DNA of 64,000 bases from Terrimicrobium sacchariphilum (lineage in GTDB: Bacteria > Verrucomicrobiota > Verrucomicrobiia > Chthoniobacterales > Terrimicrobiaceae), in contig NZ_BDCO01000002.1 of assembly GCF_001613545.1 (NCBI RefSeq), positions 3,410,001-3,474,000 of the forward strand, given 5' to 3'. Shown piece by piece: positions 62,682 to 64,000 of this stretch. Numbering within the stretch: position 1 is the first letter of the stretch; each line of letters starts with the position of its first letter. Made by a program: the position numbers and the translations under genes. The notes beneath the pieces are model-generated. The model did no database searches. It had not been told where the DNA came from and worked only from the letters and a program-made list of their open reading frames with translations.

Positions 62682-64000
62682 CTATCGTACTCCAGGAAGT
62701 AGCGCTGGCTCCGGGGATTCCATGGAAAACTCCGGCAACTCCGTGCGCTCACCATCCCATTTGACATAAAGCGAGTCGCCATTGGTTTCCATCAGTCGCT
62801 GGAACCAGTAAGCCGACTCCTTCGGGATACGCTGTTGCGTCGCATAGTCGACATACACGAGGCCAAAGCGATGCTTGTATCCCTCGGCCCACTCAAAGTT
62901 ATCGAGGATCGACCAATGGAAATACCCGCGCACATCCACGCCATCCGCCACCGCGCGATCGAGCTGGCGGAGATAGCGATTCAGAAAATCAATGCGCGCG
63001 TGATCACGCACGCGTCCATCGAGATCCACCCAGTCATTGAGCGAAAGGCCGTTCTCTGTCACGACGATCGGGAGCTTGTAGCGCTCAGCCAGGAACTTGG
63101 GCCCCCAATACAGAGACTCAGGAGTGACATTCCAACCAAAGTGGGTGTGCGCTCCGCCCTGCCCCGGCTGCACGATCTCGATGCGACCGTCTTCACCTGC
63201 CCGCACTTTTGTGCTCGAGTAGATATTGCAGCCGTAAAAATCCAGCGGCTGACAGATCGTCTCCATGTCACCCGGGCGGACCGTGGGTGCATTACTGCCA
63301 TAAGCCTTTAAACCCGCCTCGGGGTAATGCCCGAGAACGATCGGATCGGCAAACCAGGTGTTATTCCAGAGATTGTCAGGATACACCTCGGCCATTCCCC
63401 GCATCGCCGCGTCGGCATCCGCCGCGGAGTCCGTGGCTGGATGAAAAATGCAACCCACCGGCGCAAACCCAACGATCGGTTTCCGCTTGGCGCGCTCCCG
63501 GATCACCTGCACGGAACGCCCATGAGCCAGCATGGAGTTGTGCACTGCCAGGAGAACCTCCTTCATTCCCAGTTTCAGCCCAGGAGCATGCTCGCCGGTC
63601 AGATGCCCCATGCCGAGGAAGCACTGTGGCTCGTTCAGCGTCATCCAGTGGGAGACACGATCCGACAGACGGTCGACCACGAGGCGCGTATACTCTTCAA
63701 ACCAGGCTGGACTATCATCATTCAGCCATCCGCCCTGGAGGAACAGCTCATACGGATAGTCCCAGTGAAAAAGTGTCAGCCACGGCTGCAAGCCTGCGTC
63801 GAGCATGCAATCAACCAGGCGATCATAGAAATCCAGACCCTTGGCATTGGGCTGACCCACGCCGGACGGAATGACACGCGGCCAGGAGATGGAAAAGCGA
63901 TAGGCGTCAAAGCCCAGGCTCTGCATCAGCCGGATATCCTCCTCATACCTGTGAAAGTGATCACAGGCCTCCTTCCCCGTTCCCCCGGCCCAGATTCGCC
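62682..64000 (-). CDS. GH1 beta-glucosidase (N-terminus cut by window edge)
   Basis: The frame is open to the right edge and enters with ...CDHFHRYEEDIRLM before LGFDAYRFSISWPRVIPSG, so the start is beyond the window; about 439 residues are visible. The acid/base Glu is in HWMTLNEPQCFLG and the nucleophile Glu in LPIVVTENGLSLNDW; RGYFHWSILDNFEWAEGYKH and RFGLVYVDYATQQRIPKESA are also GH1 landmarks. The enzyme should cleave beta-glucosides or beta-galactosides, completing the work of the secreted enzymes next to it. The C-terminus (SPEPALLPGVR) is intact. Confidence 0.95.
   Translation of the reverse strand, partial: RIWAGGTGKEACDHFHRYEEDIRLMQSLGFDAYRFSISWPRVIPSGVGQPNAKGLDFYDRLVDCMLDAGLQPWLTLFHWDYPYELFLQGGWLNDDSPAWFEEYTRLVVDRLSDRVSHWMTLNEPQCFLGMGHLTGEHAPGLKLGMKEVLLAVHNSMLAHGRSVQVIRERAKRKPIVGFAPVGCIFHPATDSAADADAAMRGMAEVYPDNLWNNTWFADPIVLGHYPEAGLKAYGSNAPTVRPGDMETICQPLDFYGCNIYSSTKVRAGEDGRIEIVQPGQGGAHTHFGWNVTPESLYWGPKFLAERYKLPIVVTENGLSLNDWVDLDGRVRDHARIDFLNRYLRQLDRAVADGVDVRGYFHWSILDNFEWAEGYKHRFGLVYVDYATQQRIPKESAYWFQRLMETNGDSLYVKWDGERTELPEFSMESPEPALLPGVR

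Overview
The window looks like chromosomal DNA of a high-GC Verrucomicrobiota bacterium, probably from the Spartobacteria/Terrimicrobium-like side. The support is a set of traits taken together, not any single gene: several PEP-CTERM exported proteins, a pseudopilin-like protein with an exact H-X9-DG motif, many secreted glycoside hydrolases with LacI-, GntR/LacI- and AraC-type regulators, and Gram-negative features (MlaE/MlaF, OmpA-like protein, lipoprotein, Mpl, DAP-type lysA). No rRNA, tRNA, CRISPR array, phage or insertion sequence was recognised.

Layout. 1-6.2 kb: sugar catabolism, with a GH36 alpha-galactosidase (cut by the left edge), a LacI and an AraC regulator, and a divergent L-fucose isomerase overlapping a class II aldolase. 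6.4-18.7 kb: housekeeping and transport (IF-1, TetR, SufS/SufU, a STAS-MlaE-MlaF operon, lytic transglycosylase, PriA, VIT1-like protein, DctA-like and DASS carboxylate carriers). 18.7-28.8 kb: an OmpR-type two-component pair, a PIN toxin with its antitoxin, an OmpA-like protein, a PEP-CTERM protein, OsmC, a choloylglycine-hydrolase-like Ntn enzyme, a NarL-type two-component pair and a geranylgeranyl-reductase-like flavoprotein. 29-33 kb: a large PEP-CTERM protein, a decayed copy of the flavoprotein 3' end, small proteins and a HigBA module with a perfect operator-like palindrome. 32.7-44.5 kb: cell-wall and core genes (DCC protein, Mpl, CysJ-like reductase, lysA, CP-ATP-grasp plus alpha-E pair, MnmG).

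44.9-64 kb is accessory. On the plus strand, two tandem secreted paralogues (only one with a PEP-CTERM tail) precede a beta-helix lipoprotein coupled to an H-X9-DG pseudopilin and then a GntR/LacI regulator. On the minus strand lies a polysaccharide-degradation region: a clan-A glycoside hydrolase with a CBM9-like end and its small secreted partner, a GH141-like beta-helix enzyme, a GH16 enzyme with two N-terminal binding-like modules, a secreted beta-rich protein, and a GH1 beta-glucosidase cut by the right edge. Read together, the exported enzymes would cut a complex plant or algal glycan, and GH1, GH36 and fucose enzymes would finish the products. No SusC/SusD pair is present, so this is not a Bacteroidetes-style PUL.

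Starts are given where an ATG or coupling supports them. Several N-terminal extensions of the longest open frames were trimmed, as noted per gene.
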